From an uncultured Pseudomonadota bacterium (lineage in GTDB: Bacteria > Myxococcota_A > UBA796 > UBA9615): 39,432 nt of DNA. Each line of letters begins with the position of its first letter. Positions within the stretch are counted from its first letter, which is position 1. The stretch covers positions 1 through 39,432 of the forward strand of contig CALAGR010000030.1 of NCBI GenBank assembly GCA_937891735.1, in the 5' to 3' direction. Position numbers and translations under genes: made by a program. The notes under the pieces were generated by a model. That model ran no database searches, was not told the origin of the DNA, and saw only the letters and a list, made by a program, of their open reading frames with translations. Below are positions 1 through 6,914 of the stretch, in pieces.

Positions 1-473
1 GCCTCGGGTTCGCCCTGCAGCGCGACGGCGTAGGGCGGAACCGCCTTCGCCCCCGGGGACCGGGCCGCGAACGCCTGCAAGGGGTGCCAGCAGCCGCGGG
101 CCGGTCCGGGCGGCAGGGTGTCCAGCAGCGAAGCGTCGGCGGCGCCCGAGAGGTGGGCCACTGCGGCGTCGGGCGAGGCGGACAAGGTCGCCGCGAACGC
201 TGGCACGGCGTCGTCGTGCACCGCGAGCAGGATCAGGTCCGCGCGCAGCAGCGCCGGCGACGGGGCCGCGGATCCCAGCTCCAGGGGGCAGGCGAGCTCC
301 AGGCCCGGGCGCGGGCTGCGGTTCCAGGCGCCCACGACCTGCACTCCGGCGCTGGCGAGGCACTCCCGCAACACCGCCAGCCCGGCCCTTCCCAGGCCCA
401 GGACGGCGACCCGCAGCGGCTCGGTGGACGCCTCGACGGGCGGCGCGTAGGATGCGGCGCGATTGATTGACAC
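1..473 (-). CDS. Rossmann-like/DUF2520 protein, 3' end outside window
   Basis: This is a partial reading frame that enters from beyond position 1 and starts at GTG 473. About 157 residues are visible. An NAD(P)-binding Rossmann start is seen (VAVLGLGRAG, with GxGxxG), followed by LILLAVHDDAVP and HLSGA, then HPLQAF. That order is characteristic of the Rossmann-like plus DUF2520 family, which resembles ketopantoate reductase and F420-dependent NADP reductase folds. The C-terminal DUF2520 helical domain lies outside the window. The substrate is unknown for most of the family. GTG 473 is chosen because no later ATG or GTG precedes the Rossmann motif in frame; CTG is the only later option. The start codon sits inside a 22-bp palindrome, so a repressor there would cover it. 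Family assignment is fairly sure; the exact start is not. Confidence 0.75.
   Translation of the reverse strand, partial: MSINRAASYAPPVEASTEPLRVAVLGLGRAGLAVLRECLASAGVQVVGAWNRSPRPGLELACPLELGSAAPSPALLRADLILLAVHDDAVPAFAATLSASPDAAVAHLSGAADASLLDTLPPGPARGCWHPLQAFAARSPGAKAVPPYAVALQGEPE
448..453 (+). promoter_or_regulatory. Candidate promoter of the crotonase/BKACE operon
   Basis: TAGGAT at 448-453 resembles a -10 box. TGGACG at 425-430 lies exactly 17 bases upstream and matches TTGACA at four of six positions. The predicted start of transcription, near 460, falls just before the palindrome at 462-483. This is pattern matching only. Confidence 0.35.
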
Positions 474-483
474 GTCAGTCAAT
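462..483. promoter_or_regulatory. 22-bp TetR-type palindromic operator
   Basis: The two arms read ATTGATTGAC on one strand and ATTGACTGAC on the other, around a central ACGT-like core, with few mismatches. Palindromes built on TTGACTGAC/GTCAGTCAA half-sites are typical of TetR-family operators that control acyl-CoA metabolism. It lies between divergent genes, overlaps GTG 473 of the DUF2520 gene, and lies just downstream of the candidate promoter of the crotonase gene. The regulator is not encoded in the window. Confidence 0.55.
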
Positions 484-508
484 GGTCCATCCAGGTCGGA
501 GGGCGAAG

Positions 509-1288
509 GTGGCGGAGCCGTTGATCTACCAGCAGCAGGGCGACCGCGCCGTGCTCACGCTGAACCGGCCGGAGCGCCGAAACGCCCTGTCCCCCGACCT
601 GGTGGACGCGCTGCTGGACGGGCTGCGCCGCGCGGACGCCGACGCGCCGGCTCGGGTCGTCGTGATCACCGGCTCCGGGGACCGGGCATTCTGCGCCGGC
701 GGGGACCTGGGCGGCGGAATGATGGCCCAGGGGGTGGTGCCGGCGCACGAGGCGCGCGGGCGCTTCGCCGAGCTGTTCCGGGTGCTGCGCGACATGAGCA
801 AGCCGGTCATCGCCCGGGTGCAGGGGGACGCGCTGGGGGGCGGGCTCGGGCTCGCGTGCGGCTGCGATCTGGTGGTGGCGTCGGACGACGCCCGGTTCGG
901 CACCCCGGAGATCCGGCTCGGGCTGTTCCCGTGGGTGATCCTCGCGACCATCCTGCGCAACGTGCCGCGCAAGGCGGCCCTGGAGCTGATCCTGACCGGA
1001 GACAAGATCAGCGCGGCCCAGGCGGCGAGCATCGGCCTCGTCAACCGCGTCGTGCCCCGGGCCGATCTGGACGACGCGACGGATGCGCTGTGCGCGTCCA
1101 TCTCCCGGCACAGCCCGGCGATCCTGCGCCTGGGTCGGCGCGGCTTCTACGCGATGTCCGAGCTGCCCCTGGACGGCGCGCTCGAGTACGCGAACGCCAT
1201 GTTGACGTTGAACACGCTCGCCGAAGACGCCATGGAGGGTGTGTCCGCCTTCCTGGGCAAGCGCGAGCCCGAATGGAAGGGGAGGTGA
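509..1288 (+). CDS. Enoyl-CoA hydratase/isomerase (crotonase) family protein
   Basis: A crotonase-fold protein of 259 residues. The first oxyanion-hole region reads FCAGGDLGGG and the second ALGGGLGLACGCDLVVAS, followed by FGTPEIRLG. Of the two catalytic glutamates of rat enoyl-CoA hydratase, the Glu164 equivalent is present (E134), but the Glu144 equivalent is glycine (G114), exactly 20 residues earlier. The usual PGAGGTQRL stretch is replaced by PWVILATI. Simple syn-hydratase activity is therefore doubtful; an isomerase, lyase or hydrolase on an acyl-CoA is possible. Start GTG 509 is chosen because a GGAGGG ribosome site precedes it by about five bases; ATG 482 lies inside the palindrome and has none. 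It runs into the next gene with a 3-base gap, so the two are probably co-transcribed. Confidence 0.85.
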   Translation: MAEPLIYQQQGDRAVLTLNRPERRNALSPDLVDALLDGLRRADADAPARVVVITGSGDRAFCAGGDLGGGMMAQGVVPAHEARGRFAELFRVLRDMSKPVIARVQGDALGGGLGLACGCDLVVASDDARFGTPEIRLGLFPWVILATILRNVPRKAALELILTGDKISAAQAASIGLVNRVVPRADLDDATDALCASISRHSPAILRLGRRGFYAMSELPLDGALEYANAMLTLNTLAEDAMEGVSAFLGKREPEWKGR

Positions 1289-1291
1289 CCC

Positions 1292-2146
1292 GTGGGTGAC
1301 GCCGCGATCCTGACCTGCGCCCTCTCGGGCGTCTTTGCGAACAAGCAGCAGTGTCCCGCGATCCCGTACACCCCCGAGGAGTACGCCGCCGAGTCGCGAC
1401 GGGCCTGGGACGCGGGCGCCGTGCAGGTGCACATCCACGCGCGGCATCCCGACGGCGCGCCGTCGTTTCGGACCGAGGAGTACAAGGCCATCCAGGACGC
1501 CATCGTCGCCGAGGTGCCCGACATGCTGATCAACTTCAGCACCGGCGCCTTCGACATCTCGGTGGCGGACCGCGTGGCCTACCTGCAGGCGTGCCGGCCT
1601 CACGTGGCGGCCCTGAACATGGGCTCAATGAACTACGCGAAGTACTCGGAGAAGCGCCGCGACTTCGTGTTCGACATCGTCTTCACGAACCCCTTCTCCG
1701 AGATCCGGGAGTTCCTGGCGGGCATGGCCGCCAACGACATCGTCCCGGAGATGGAGTGCTTCGATGTCGGCCACGTCAGCTCGGCAGAGCCGCTGATCGA
1801 CATGGGGGCCATCGTGAGGAAGCCCCGGTTCTCCCTCATCATGGGGGTCATCGGCGGCGTGAAGGCCGACACCCGCTCGCTGATCGCCATGGTCGATGCG
1901 GTCCCGGCCGGCTCCAGCTGGAGCGTCATCGGGATCTCGCGCCAGCAGTGGCTGCTCACGGCCGCCGCCCTCACCCTGGGGGGTGATGTGCGGGTCGGCC
2001 TGGAGGACAACTTCTACCTGCCCGACGGGGCCATGGCCTCGAGCAACGGGGCCCTGGTGGAGGTCGCAGCCCGTCAGATGCGCGACATGGGGCGCCGCCC
2101 GGCGACCCCCGCGGAGGCGAAGGAGATCCTCGGGATCACCCGCTGA
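1292..2146 (+). CDS. Beta-keto acid cleavage enzyme (BKACE, DUF849)
   Basis: A 284-residue member of the BKACE family. The founding member, Kce of lysine fermentation, cleaves 3-keto-5-aminohexanoate with acetyl-CoA; relatives act on other beta-keto acids. The metal-binding HxH is seen as H47-I-H49 in VQVHIHARHPDG, and the late metal ligand Glu as E238 in GLEDN. The HPDG and NMGSMN segments are also typical. The protein is full length. GTG 1292 follows a GGGGAGG ribosome site at the ideal distance. Pairing with a crotonase-family gene suggests a small catabolic route in which a beta-keto acid is split to CoA thioesters. The substrate cannot be read from the sequence, so this is not called as Kce. 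Confidence 0.9.
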   Translation: MGDAAILTCALSGVFANKQQCPAIPYTPEEYAAESRRAWDAGAVQVHIHARHPDGAPSFRTEEYKAIQDAIVAEVPDMLINFSTGAFDISVADRVAYLQACRPHVAALNMGSMNYAKYSEKRRDFVFDIVFTNPFSEIREFLAGMAANDIVPEMECFDVGHVSSAEPLIDMGAIVRKPRFSLIMGVIGGVKADTRSLIAMVDAVPAGSSWSVIGISRQQWLLTAAALTLGGDVRVGLEDNFYLPDGAMASSNGALVEVAARQMRDMGRRPATPAEAKEILGITR

Positions 2147-2155
2147 TCGCCGGTC

Positions 2156-2767
2156 TCAGGCTGGCTTGGTGCCGGTGGCCAGGAACATGGCGCCGCCGTG
2201 GGCCGGCGTGCTCTCCAGCTCGTCGCGCCGGAACCCCTCAGCGACGGCCTCCAGCGGCTCCCAGGAGCGGCGGGTGATGTCGGCCCGGGCGCTCAGGTTC
2301 ACCATGCGGCCCTGAAAGCCGAGCGTCTCTGCGTACACGTCGACGATCACGCAGCGTCCCCCGGGGTTGAGCAGGCCCCACAGGTTGGTGAAGGAGCCCT
2401 GCATGTCGGAGAAGGCGCTCATCCCCAGGAAGATGTGCAGGCGGTCGACCCCCGGCACGCCCAGATCGGACGACGAGAGCTCCGCGGCGTCCGCGTGCAC
2501 GAGACGCACGGTGTCGCCCCAGCCGGCCTGATCCGACTTCTTGCGGGCCTTGGCCAGCATCCCGGAGGACACGTCGGCGCCGAGGAGCAGCCCGTCTCCA
2601 ATGCCCGCCTTGATGTGCGGGAAGCTGAGCCCGGTGCCCGCCGGGCAGTCCAGGACGGTCAGCCCCGGTGAGAGATCGAGCGCCTCCTGCGCGGCCAGCC
2701 GCTGGCTGACGTAGTGGTGCGCGACCGAGGTGTCGTAGAACAGCGCGAAGACGTCGTAGTAGCCCAT
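2156..2767 (-). CDS. Class I SAM-dependent methyltransferase
   Basis: A 203-residue protein with a class I methyltransferase fold. Motif I is VLDCPAGTG (38-46), which holds the methionine part of SAM. An acidic residue for the ribose follows in GADVSSGM (near 65), then HADAAEL (91-97) and a LLNPGGRCVIVDVY motif as in ubiquinone/menaquinone-type methyltransferases. No membrane segment or signal is seen. The substrate is unknown. Start ATG 2767 fits the conserved YYDVFALFYD opening. The only GGAGG lies 12 bases upstream, rather far, while TATCGT ends six bases before the ATG, so the message may be leaderless. It is divergent from the helicase gene and converges with the BKACE gene, leaving only nine bases between stops. 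Confidence 0.85.
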   Translation of the reverse strand: MGYYDVFALFYDTSVAHHYVSQRLAAQEALDLSPGLTVLDCPAGTGLSFPHIKAGIGDGLLLGADVSSGMLAKARKKSDQAGWGDTVRLVHADAAELSSSDLGVPGVDRLHIFLGMSAFSDMQGSFTNLWGLLNPGGRCVIVDVYAETLGFQGRMVNLSARADITRRSWEPLEAVAEGFRRDELESTPAHGGAMFLATGTKPA

Positions 2768-2773
2768 CGGGCA

Positions 2774-2779
2774 ACGATA
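2774..2779 (-). promoter_or_regulatory. -10-like box TATCGT, possible leaderless start
   Basis: TATCGT ends six bases before ATG 2767, so transcription would begin at about the A of the start codon. The stretch TATC..TGCCCG is shared with the region upstream of the acyltransferase at 10071. No good -35 box is visible. GGAGG at 2780-2784 is an alternative but distant ribosome site. Confidence 0.35.
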
Positions 2780-2821
2780 CCTCCAGCACCGATCAGCCGC
2801 GACGCATCCCGCGGTTGCAGC

Positions 2822-2829
2822 AATACTCC
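2822..2829 (+). promoter_or_regulatory. -10-like box upstream of the JAB-DinG gene
   Basis: AATACT (2822-2827) or TACTCC (2824-2829) ends seven to nine bases before ATG 2837. No purine-rich ribosome site lies between. This fits a very short or absent leader. No -35 box is evident. Confidence 0.3.
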
Positions 2830-2836
2830 CTGCGCC

Positions 2837-5482
2837 ATGTCTGTCGGTCTTTCCCATGTTGATCGCTACCTCACGCCCAGCGCGCGCGTGGACATCAGCG
2901 AGGCCATCGCCGAGGCCGGTGGGAACGAGGTCTTCTTCCTGGGGAGGAGGGACGAACACGGGCTCGTGGACGAGGTCGAGGTGCACTGCCGGGGGCACCA
3001 GCGCGCGGTGCCGGCGCTGCTGCAGCTGGGCAGGTACGGCGAGGTGGTCATCCACAACCACCCGTCGGGGGGCCTGAGCCCCTCTGACCCCGATCTGCAC
3101 CTGGCGTCGCACTACGGGCAGGAGGGCGTCGGGTTCTTCATCGTCAGCAACACCGCGGACGCCGTCTACGTGGTCGTGGAGCCCCCCAACGAGGTCCTCA
3201 AGCCGACCGACATCGAGGCGGTGGGGGCGATCTTCACGGCCGACAGCGCGCTGCCGGCCCTGCTCCGCGGATACGAGCCCAGGGCGGCTCAGGTGGACAT
3301 GGCGCGCGCCGTGGCCCGGGCGCAGAACGAGGGCCGGATCCAGGTCGTGGAGGCGGGCACCGGGACCGGCAAGTCGCTGGCCTACCTGCTGCCCGCGGTG
3401 CTTCGCTGCATCTCCAACGGCGAGCGCGTGGCCGTGGCGACCCGGACGATCCACCTGCAGCAGCAGCTGCTGCGCAAGGACGCGCCGATCGCCCGGGGAC
3501 TCTTCGGCGACGACGTGGAGGTCGCGCTGATAAAGGGCCGCGGCAACTACCTTTGCAAGCGAAAGCTCCAGGATCGCCTGAGCATCGTGGATGGCCAGAC
3601 CGACGCGGTGGAGGTGGCCTTCCTGAACCAGATCTCCGAGTGGAACCAGACCACGCGGGACGGCTCGCTGACGGATCTGCCCTTCGTGCCGGACCGGGAT
3701 CTGTGGGAGCTCGTGCAGAGCAATACCGAGCACACACTGAGGGTTCGGTGTCCTCACTACGAGAGCTGCTTTTACTATTCGAGCCGGCGTCGTGCGGCGC
3801 GGGCGCGGGTGTTGCTGGTCAATCACCACCTGCTCCTGGCGGATCTCGCTCTCAAGGCCGAGGCCACTGGGGTGTCGCTGCTGCCCAAGTACGAGCACGT
3901 GGTCCTGGACGAGGCCCACCACCTCGAGGACGTGGCCACCGACTTCGCCGGGAGCGACGTGACCACGTTCGGGCTGCTGCGCCACCTGGGACGGATCAAG
4001 CCCGCGCGGGGGCGCCGCAAGGGCATCGCCATGACCCTGCTGCTGGGCCTGGACGGGCGCGGAGACGGCGACACCGTCACGTTCCTGCGCCGGGAGCTGG
4101 AGCAGCTGATCGAGCGCACCGAGGCCGCCCGCATCGAGGTCCGCATGCAGATGGCGGAGATCGGTCACGCCGTACAGCGGGCCTTGGAGGGCCGCCCCGC
4201 CCTTCCTCCCGTGGTGGCGATGGAGGACCGGGGGGCCGACTCCACCCAGTGGACCCACACCGAGGCCGAGGCCGAAGCGCAGCCGCCCCCGGATCGCACC
4301 ACCCTGGATCGGCGGGAGCGCACCGGGCAGGGCAACGCGCTGCGCCTGCTGGATGACTTCGAGCAGTCCGATCCGCGGTTCCACGGCTTCCTCGTGACTC
4401 GCATCGGCGCCATGAACGGTGCCCTCACGGCCGTGGCGAAGGCCTCCGACAACGTGAGCGCGACCTTCAAGGAGATGAGTGAGGCGTTCCGGCGTAAACA
4501 CCTGCAGCATCACATGGATCTTGTTTCTGTACAGAAACGGTTAATCGAGGGGGCGACGGCCTTGTCGGCCTCCTTGTCGCCCGATCCCGACCTGGTCCGG
4601 TGGATCGAGTTGAGGGGGTCTCGCGACGGCGAGGCCCAGGCCCGCTTCGTGGTCCGGCCCATCGAGGTGGGGGCCTTGATCCGCCAGACGCTGGTGGCCC
4701 AGACGAAGTCGCTGGTCCTCACCTCGGCCACCCTGTCGGTGGACAAGAGCTTCGCCCACCTGCTGTCCCGCACCGGGCTGGACACGGGACACGAGGTGGA
4801 CGGCAGGGTGGACACCGCCCTCATCGCGTCTCCCTTCGACTACGGCCAGCAGGTGCTCCTGGGGTTGCCCACCGACATCCCCGAGCCGGGGGCGCCCTAC
4901 TACGAAGACTCCGTGGTGCACGCCGTGACGGACGCGATCTCCGTTGCGGGAGGGCGCACCTTCGTGCTGTTCACGAGCTACCAGCAGCTCAACCGGGTCG
5001 CGGATCGGGTCCAGCGGCTGCTGGGCTCGGAGTTTCGGATCCTGCGCCAGGGCGAGCTGCCCCGGGACCAGCTGCTGCGCACCTTCGCCGCGGGGCCCCA
5101 GACCGCCCTGTTCGGCACGGACAGCTTCTGGGAGGGGGTGGACGTGCCCGGCAAGGCCCTGAGCTGCGTGATCCTGCCCCGGCTGCCGTTCCGGGTGCCG
5201 AGCGAGCCGGTGCAGCTCGCCCGGGCCGAGCGCATCGAGGCGCGGGGCGGCAACAGCTTCGCCGACCTGTCCGTGCCCCAGGCGGTGCTGAAGTTCCGGC
5301 AGGGCTTCGGCCGCCTCATCCGCCACCGGCACGACCGCGGCGTGGTGATCGTCCTGGATCGGAGGATCACCACGAAGCACTACGGCAAGAAGTTCCTGGG
5401 CTCGCTGCCGGTGGAGCTCACGCCGCAAAAGGTCCCGATGGGCGACCTCCTGCAGCAGATGCGCGACTTCCTGAGGGGGTGA
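2837..5482 (+). CDS. JAB/RadC-like domain fused to DinG-family (XPD-like) helicase
   Basis: An 881-residue fusion. Residues 1-130 hold a RadC-like JAB (JAMM) domain with H73-N-H75-P and, ten residues on, S83-x-x-D86: the zinc-binding pattern of JAB peptidases and RadC. Residues 150-881 are a superfamily 2 DinG/XPD helicase with Walker A GTGTGKS (174-180), DEAH box (358-361) and motif VI QGFGRLIRH (822-830). DinG helicases carry a 4Fe-4S cluster on four cysteines. Here three are present (C240, C305, C311), but the second ligand is threonine (T300), with the 5- and 6-residue spacings of E. coli DinG kept. A likely role is unwinding R-loops or forked DNA during repair; the JAB role is unknown. 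ATG 2837 is chosen because the JAB domain begins right after it. Confidence 0.88.
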   Translation: MSVGLSHVDRYLTPSARVDISEAIAEAGGNEVFFLGRRDEHGLVDEVEVHCRGHQRAVPALLQLGRYGEVVIHNHPSGGLSPSDPDLHLASHYGQEGVGFFIVSNTADAVYVVVEPPNEVLKPTDIEAVGAIFTADSALPALLRGYEPRAAQVDMARAVARAQNEGRIQVVEAGTGTGKSLAYLLPAVLRCISNGERVAVATRTIHLQQQLLRKDAPIARGLFGDDVEVALIKGRGNYLCKRKLQDRLSIVDGQTDAVEVAFLNQISEWNQTTRDGSLTDLPFVPDRDLWELVQSNTEHTLRVRCPHYESCFYYSSRRRAARARVLLVNHHLLLADLALKAEATGVSLLPKYEHVVLDEAHHLEDVATDFAGSDVTTFGLLRHLGRIKPARGRRKGIAMTLLLGLDGRGDGDTVTFLRRELEQLIERTEAARIEVRMQMAEIGHAVQRALEGRPALPPVVAMEDRGADSTQWTHTEAEAEAQPPPDRTTLDRRERTGQGNALRLLDDFEQSDPRFHGFLVTRIGAMNGALTAVAKASDNVSATFKEMSEAFRRKHLQHHMDLVSVQKRLIEGATALSASLSPDPDLVRWIELRGSRDGEAQARFVVRPIEVGALIRQTLVAQTKSLVLTSATLSVDKSFAHLLSRTGLDTGHEVDGRVDTALIASPFDYGQQVLLGLPTDIPEPGAPYYEDSVVHAVTDAISVAGGRTFVLFTSYQQLNRVADRVQRLLGSEFRILRQGELPRDQLLRTFAAGPQTALFGTDSFWEGVDVPGKALSCVILPRLPFRVPSEPVQLARAERIEARGGNSFADLSVPQAVLKFRQGFGRLIRHRHDRGVVIVLDRRITTKHYGKKFLGSLPVELTPQKVPMGDLLQQMRDFLRG
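4523..4538. repeat. 16-bp perfect palindrome inside the JAB-DinG gene
   Basis: GTTTCTGT is followed directly by its exact complement ACAGAAAC. It is embedded in a run of A+T-rich codons (CTT GTT TCT GTA CAG AAA CGG TTA, residues 562-569) that contrast sharply with the rest of the gene. It contains CTGTACAG, but lacks the 8-base spacer of an E. coli LexA box. Confidence 0.6.
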
Positions 5483-5493
5483 TCCACCCTCAG
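5471..5493. terminator. Hairpin across convergent stop codons
   Basis: CTGA pairs with TCAG and GGGTG with CACCC, with a 2-base bulge and a 3-base loop. The stop of the helicase gene (5480-5482) and of the octaheme gene (5490-5492) both lie in it. There is no T-run on either strand, so intrinsic termination is uncertain. Confidence 0.35.
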
Positions 5494-6914
5494 CGGTGCC
5501 CGACCTTCTTCAGCGCTTCTTCCAGGTTCCAGTCCGGGTCCTGCTCGGGGGTGTGGCAGCGGGTGCAGATCGACTCGATCACGCAGACAGGGCAGGAGTC
5601 CGTCAGCCCGACGATGTTCTCCTTGCCACCCTTGGCGGCGACGTGCTGCTCGCCGGGGCCGTGGCACGACTCACAGCCGACCCCGCCGCCGTAGTAGTCC
5701 GCCGCCGTCGGTGCAGGGGTGTTCTTCGCGGTCGCATGGCAGCTCACGCAGTTGACGTCCTGCTGGGATCCGCGAGCCTTGAGGGTCTTCATCGCAGATG
5801 CGTGCGCATCCTTCTGAAAAGACTTCGTTTCTTTCTTGTGGCACTCAGCGCAGACGGCGTCGCCGAGGTTCGCCCCCTCGGGGAACGCGGTCAGCGGGCG
5901 GGGAGCCCTGCCGTCGACCAGCGCCTCCCGCGCCGGCGCGAAGAGGCTCGGATCGAGCGCCTCGGGGCGGAAGTGATTCACGTGGGGCAGGGCCCGCTGC
6001 GCCGAGAAACGGATGCTGTGCTCGGCGTCATGGCAGGTCACACACCGGTCGATGGCCGGGGCGGGCCGTGCGGCGCCAGGAACGTGCGGGCCGCCTGCGC
6101 CGTGGCAGGCCTCGCAGGTCACGTCGGCCAGGGGCGAGGCGTGGTCTCCAGGGACGAACCCGTTGGGGAGCCCCAGTCCCGTGACATGACAGCTGACGCA
6201 CTCGGTGTTCTCCGCCTCCTTGCGCTCGAAGAGCGTCCAGTAGGCGATGGAGTGGTGGGTCAGGCCCCAGGAGCGCAGCTCCGTGGTGTGGCAGGCCCCG
6301 CAGGCCTGCGCCCCGTGAAAGGCGCCGGGCCGAAACGAGGTCCAGGGGTCCACCCCGAGCAGCGTCTTCGCCCTCAGCTCCGCCAGCAGGCTCATGCCGC
6401 CTCCGAACGGCCGCCACTCTCCCAAGGTCTCGAAGCCTCCCTCCTTGGGTCGGACCAGGAGGAGCTGGGGGGTGCTGTTGGCCCCGTTGCCCCGCGCGAA
6501 CGTCCTCATGAAGTCCTTGTAGGACGCGAAGGGTAGTCCGTAAGCCTCCGTGAATTCACGAAGTTCGGAGATGCTGTTGCTGCCGGAGCCCACCCCCGCG
6601 AACGCCACCTGGCCTTCGAGCCGGCGGGCGAGCGCGGCCACCTCCGGCGCGACGTGCTGGCAGTGCGGGCACGAGGCCGAGTAGTAGAAGAGGAAGGTGG
6701 GCCCGGTGACCAGATCCACGGCGTCCACCACCTCGCCGTCCATGCGGATCAGGGCCATGTCGAGCGCAGGGGCGGGCAGGCCCACCGGACCCGTCAACAC
6801 CGCGGATGTGCCCTCCGCGAGGACCGCCCCCGCCGGGCGCTCGGTGGTCCAGTCGGCTCGGGCCGTCAGGGGCAGGACGAGGAGCGCGAGGAGCAGCAGG
6901 GGCCCTGGTCTCAC
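5490..6914 (-). CDS. Thioredoxin-domain octaheme cytochrome c, exported
   Basis: A 474-residue exported protein. A signal peptide is clear (residues 1-20, hydrophobic core LLLLALLVLPL, cut after ARA). Residues 45-185 form a thioredoxin-like domain with active-site C82-P-H-C85. Residues 200-474 carry eight c-type heme motifs CxxCH, starting at C205, C239, C267, C291, C355, C389, C414 and C450. A further CPVC at 441-444 has no His and is probably not a heme site. The protein should act in the periplasm, moving electrons between hemes and perhaps to or from the thioredoxin dithiol. The heme part resembles cytochrome c554-type multiheme domains. GTG 6914 overlaps the stop of the toroid gene by four bases (GTGA), so translation is coupled. 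The partner is unknown. Heme maturation genes are not in the window. Confidence 0.85.
   Translation of the reverse strand: MRPGPLLLLALLVLPLTARADWTTERPAGAVLAEGTSAVLTGPVGLPAPALDMALIRMDGEVVDAVDLVTGPTFLFYYSASCPHCQHVAPEVAALARRLEGQVAFAGVGSGSNSISELREFTEAYGLPFASYKDFMRTFARGNGANSTPQLLLVRPKEGGFETLGEWRPFGGGMSLLAELRAKTLLGVDPWTSFRPGAFHGAQACGACHTTELRSWGLTHHSIAYWTLFERKEAENTECVSCHVTGLGLPNGFVPGDHASPLADVTCEACHGAGGPHVPGAARPAPAIDRCVTCHDAEHSIRFSAQRALPHVNHFRPEALDPSLFAPAREALVDGRAPRPLTAFPEGANLGDAVCAECHKKETKSFQKDAHASAMKTLKARGSQQDVNCVSCHATAKNTPAPTAADYYGGGVGCESCHGPGEQHVAAKGGKENIVGLTDSCPVCVIESICTRCHTPEQDPDWNLEEALKKVGHR

Noticed and set aside
2768-4513. Minus-strand open frame that would extend the methyltransferase by more than 500 residues
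   Set aside because: It lies antisense to the JAB-DinG gene, has no recognisable domain, and the methyltransferase fold starts cleanly at ATG 2767. Long antisense frames are expected in G+C-rich DNA.
4523-4538. LexA box inside the helicase gene
   Set aside because: CTGT and ACAG are adjacent, while the E. coli box has eight bases between them, and the site is deep inside the gene.
5560-6400. CPVC at residues 441-444 of the octaheme protein as a ninth heme site
   Set aside because: The motif lacks the His needed as axial ligand (CxxCH).
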